Shown one piece after another: positions 17,876 through 20,414 of a stretch of 20,414 nucleotides of DNA. Every line of letters begins with the position of its first letter. Position 1 is the stretch's first letter. The stretch lies in the NCBI GenBank assembly GCA_030374805.1, contig JARGSG010000234.1, positions 1 to 20,414 of the forward strand. Reading direction: 5' to 3'. A program made the translations under genes and the position numbers. Origin of the DNA: Gracilaria gracilis (taxonomy: Eukaryota; Rhodophyta; Florideophyceae; Gracilariales; Gracilariaceae). The notes below the pieces were generated by a model. The model had not been told where the DNA came from. It was given only the letters and a program-made list of their open reading frames with translations, and made no database searches.

Positions 17876-17989
17876 GCATCACGGAATTTTCAAAAAGGGT
17901 TTTTTGTAAACAAATACCAATTTTTTGGAAACATCCCGCGCGCTTTGCACGAACATGAACCAAGTTTTCGCCATGTCCCTAGGACATGG

Positions 17990-18425
17990 CTCCGTCATGT
18001 GGCACCTGAAATTATATCGGCGCACAAGTGGCCCACAAGTGCATTTTAATGAAACGGACACCGGCTACAGTGAAAGGAGAGTCGAAGTGCCACGTGTAAA
18101 ACACCTTTTTGCACTTCACACGTATCCCACGTTTACTAAAGTAATTCACGGCATATAGATACACACATCAGCAATTCTTCACCATGTGTATTATGTACTA
18201 CTAACGGGTGCCATCTATTCTCGAACAGTTTGAAGGATCTCCACAATGCTGGCTGTTTTCAACAGTTTGAACAGATGTTCGCAATAATGGCTGTTTTGTA
18301 AAGCATTGGATGTTATGGAAGGAAGCGTTTATGAGTTTCGAATTTCTGAAGTTCAGTGGATATAGCTTTACTCCAGGGTTCAACAGACTTGACCAGCAAG
18401 ATTGGGAAACTTGTCTGGTGAAAAG
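17990..18425 (+). repeat. B-type unit 5, array end
   Basis: The last B copy. Similarity to the other copies stops after TCTGGTGAAAAG at 18425, exactly where the other copies join a half A unit, so this point is a true element boundary. Confidence 0.9.
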
Positions 18426-18484
18426 TAGCTATTGGTTATAAAGGATTTTCGATATTCAGTTTGACGTTTGGTTCTCTTTTGTGA

Positions 18485-18883
18485 AGAGGTTATCTATTTT
18501 TTCACTATGACGGCCGTGAGAATAGTTTAATGTTAGGAGGTGCAATTAGCATCGAAAATTGCTTTCTGTGCGGAAGAGGAACACTACGACTATGGAATAA
18601 CCATGAAATAGGGTATCTACAGATGGGTTTCTGTTTCGATGGTGAGTGTTGTTCTCGTTGGGGAATCGAAAGAATTAGTAGTGAACTCAAATCTCTTTAT
18701 ATAGCGAGGTTTGGAATCGCTTCCTTGAGGTTAAACAGTTACATGTTTCATGACAGGTATACAATGAATAGTCGGAAAAGTTGGGGACTTTTCAAAGGTG
18801 GTCTGAAAAAGGAGGTGGAGGACATCCATTCATTGGAAAGGGCAACTCTCAGGGCCCTTGAATACCTCAGGTACGCCTGGTAG
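18485..18883 (+). CDS. Hypothetical protein, 5'-truncated by the repeat array
   Basis: Open from just after a TGA (18482-18484) to TAG; the first ATG is at 18530 (117 residues). It is protein-like throughout: YDGRENSLMLGGAISIENCF, then FDGECCSRWGIERISSELKS, and a charged helical end with EVEDIHSLERATLRALEYLR. The protein sense begins before the ATG and only about 60 bases after the array boundary, which suggests that the 5' part was lost or replaced. No family was recognised. Confidence 0.4.
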   Translation, partial: RGYLFFHYDGRENSLMLGGAISIENCFLCGRGTLRLWNNHEIGYLQMGFCFDGECCSRWGIERISSELKSLYIARFGIASLRLNSYMFHDRYTMNSRKSWGLFKGGLKKEVEDIHSLERATLRALEYLRYAW

Positions 18884-19380
18884 CTTTATTAAAATGTTTG
18901 TAATGCCGCCTTTTTCTCCTCAATTTTCTTTTAACTTCGTATCCATGGGCACCGCTTTCTTCTTGATAGTTTCGTTCAACGCCCTTCTTCTTGATGGTTT
19001 CGTTCAACGTATGCAGCTTTCCTATTTCGTTTTTAGTATCCTCTAACGTTGAATTGCTTGTGCTGCCATCTCCAGGTTGAGAAGAAGCAGGCTGTGAATT
19101 GTAATCAGCATTTTCATTTTCATTTTGAGTGGCCGCTCATGCTGCGATTCTTTCCGATCGAAAAAGAAGTCGTAACGGTGCGATTCTTCCCACTTCTATT
19201 TTATATTTAGACTTCGTTGCTTTTCTTACTTTAAAATCCTCCAATGCCCAATCCATCACATTACAATTTCCTACAATTCTTTCATATTTGTTAGTATCCG
19301 GCTCTAGTGTTTTATGAAAATTGGCTCACGGTCGCATCTATAGCGTTCTCACTTTCATAGCTTTTCTCGGATGCCTTCAT
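18867..19380 (-). pseudogene. Decayed coding remnant
   Basis: On the minus strand a frame starting at ATG 19380 (MKASEKSYESENAIDATVSQ) meets TAA at the TTTT run near 19317. Dropping one T from that run places the continuation in the frame that reads TLEPDTNKYERIVGNCNVMD and LEDFKVRKATKSKYKIEVGR. This frame stays open to 18867 except for one TGA (19137-19139). It includes NENENADYNSQ, a Ser/Thr/Gln-rich part and LEDTKNEIGKLHTLNETIKK. Near 18960-19015 a 28-base direct duplication repeats the codons for LNETIKKK out of frame. Frame-breaking indels and a nonsense codon mark it as a pseudogene or as unpolished sequence. Confidence 0.4.
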
Positions 19381-19920
19381 CAAGTTTCATCCATAAGTTC
19401 TTGTATACTTTGCGTTTCATTTGTCTCATTTGTCTCACCATTGCTTTACGAAATTATTTATTCATCTTTAGATGAAAGGCCGACTTCATCTCATCCCATG
19501 TGAAATTTCTTCCTTCATTCTACTTATATTGAGAAGAGCAGCCAAGTAGTAAAACAGCGAACTTGAAGGCCAAAAGGTTATCAACCGTTCTTGTGATTTC
19601 AATTGACCCCAATAAAAGCCACGTCGCATATTCCAATCAGAGTTGCGAGGATTTTTGCAATCATGTTTGCAATCATGTATGGCTCTCCAACTTGTTATCA
19701 GGATTATCGTACAAATAATTAATTGCCCACCTTCTCTGCGAGAGACCTTGTGGTGTTAATTAATTCACGAAAACAGGTCATCTGATGGGGAATAAATATG
19801 AGCCTCCTAAGCTTCGGGCATTAAATGGATACGCCACTGGCCAAAACTTCATAGCGCAGTTCAATTCCTCGTCTGGTAAATACCACATAGATCATTGCCA
19901 GTCTTCTTCATCATGTCCTG
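19381..19920 (-). pseudogene. Possible retrotransposon gag-like remnant
   Basis: Fragments on the minus strand, in shifting frames, read like protein. They are EITRTVDNLLAFKFAVLLLG (about 19600-19540) followed by SSQY, a TAG, then FTWDEMKSAFHLKMNK (about 19505-19455) and MKRKVYKNLWMKLDEGIREK (about 19415-19365). The pattern FAVLLLG...SQY...TWDEMKSA faintly resembles Copia-type gag (ALLLGSLP..Y...TL.EV.SAL). Upstream, about 19900-19770, there is WYLPDEELNCAMKFWPVAYP, unrecognised. The similarity was judged by eye only. Confidence 0.22.
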
Positions 19921-20324
19921 TTCATCATTCCACAACATTTAAGATCCTTTCAGGATCTATGCGCGACAAATTCCCCCTAACATAACGAAAAGAAATCCAT
20001 CCCGAACACCATGGAGCGGAAAAACAAGATCCCCATATCAATCCCTCCCACAAAAAGGGAATATAAGTTCCAGTGCTAACCAAGGCTACACAATTTGACA
20101 AAGAAAAATGAAACATGTAATGGACCGTTAGCCTCAAAGGAAGAAAACTGAGCTTCATTACCAGATATATTTGCGAAATTCGTTGGATTCTTACAGTCGA
20201 TTGTCCTCCTGAACCCAGAAATGAGACCCATACATGGGCCCCCTAGAGCCCTAACTTGGCCAACTAGGGCCCTAACATCAAATTCCCCCCCCTAAACGAA
20301 AACCCCCGTAGTGGGCTTAACTAA
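19921..20324. other. Subtelomere-like stretch without a gene
   Basis: No convincing frame was seen. From about 20230 the sequence becomes C-rich with scattered CCCTAA-like words, including a near-palindrome around TTGGCCAA (20257-20264) that places GCCCTAAC and TAGGGCC face to face. It looks like a diverged edge of the tract that follows. Confidence 0.4.
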
Positions 20325-20414
20325 TCCCCCCTAAACCCCTAAATCCCCTAATTCCCCTAATTCCCCCTAAATTCCCCTAATTCCCTAAACCCCTAATTCC
20401 CCTAATTCCCCTAA
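20325..20414 (+). repeat. Telomere-like degenerate CCCCTAATT tandem tract
   Basis: The last 90 bases are short tandem units of the form CCCCTAATT with variants (CCCCTAAA, CCCCCTAAATT). The complement is AATTAGGGG, similar in form to the AAT-plus-G-run telomere repeat known from the red alga Cyanidioschyzon. On the plus strand the C-rich strand runs toward the right edge, the opposite of an ordinary right-hand chromosome end. Confidence 0.6.

Larger units (their letters stand above)
13991..18425. repeat. Composite array of A-type and B-type repeats
   Basis: A 4.4-kb array built from a 235-bp A unit (about 150-bp inverted repeat plus 85-bp spacer) and an about 437-bp B unit. The order from left to right is three A, B1, half-A, three A, B2, half-A, two A, B3, half-A, B4, half-A, B5. 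Copies are nearly identical, differing mainly by single bases and small indels, which implies recent amplification or gene conversion. The 235-bp period is not a multiple of three and the frames shift between copies, so the open frames inside it are not genes. It carries 19 exact TGTCCTAGGACA palindromes and one with an extra C (about 17974). Confidence 0.93.

Overview
The window looks like nuclear DNA of a eukaryote with intron-poor genes and mid-range base composition. The evidence is long single-exon frames, a SET domain, TRF/Myb-type DNA-binding domains, a ubiquitin-protease-like fold, large non-coding repeat arrays and a telomere-like tract at the right edge. A protist or alga, possibly a red alga, is my best guess; nothing fixes the taxon.

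Layout. (1) 1-3293, minus strand: an intact ParB/Srx-fold frame (2106-3293), followed downstream by about 2.1 kb of coding-like sequence that switches frame several times and ends at the left edge in a 2-oxoglutarate/Fe(II) dioxygenase domain with HxD...H...R ligands. (2) 3294-3959: a divergent promoter region holding one copy of a palindrome-ended repeat. (3) 3960-7322, plus strand: an intact 1120-residue protein joining a beta-class DNA N6A/N4C methyltransferase domain to a C-terminal SET domain. (4) 7323-8323: a small ORF, a half repeat and a hairpin. (5) 8324-11286: a USP-like cysteine protease convergent with an unrecognised 384-aa protein. (6) 11443-13288, minus strand: a 555-aa protein with two Myb-like domains, the C-terminal one resembling the TRF telobox, plus a small overlapping ORF. 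(7) 13991-18425: a 4.4-kb array of two interleaved repeat families. (8) 18426-20324: a truncated ORF and decayed coding remnants. (9) 20325-20414: a degenerate CCCCTAATT tract.

The main idea. The left half is a head-to-head pair: a ParB-fold protein apparently linked to an oxygenase, and a DNA-methyltransferase/SET fusion. Together these could read, write and erase chromatin or DNA marks. The same window carries 22 exact copies, and one near copy, of the palindrome TGTCCTAGGACA, often extended to a perfect 20-bp palindrome. Two copies lie in the promoter shared by that pair. A ParB-like protein beside clustered 16-20 bp palindromes suggests a eukaryotic parS-like or satellite-marking system, or a large mobile element with its own epigenetic genes. 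This is inference; the domain calls and the repeat structure are what the sequence shows.
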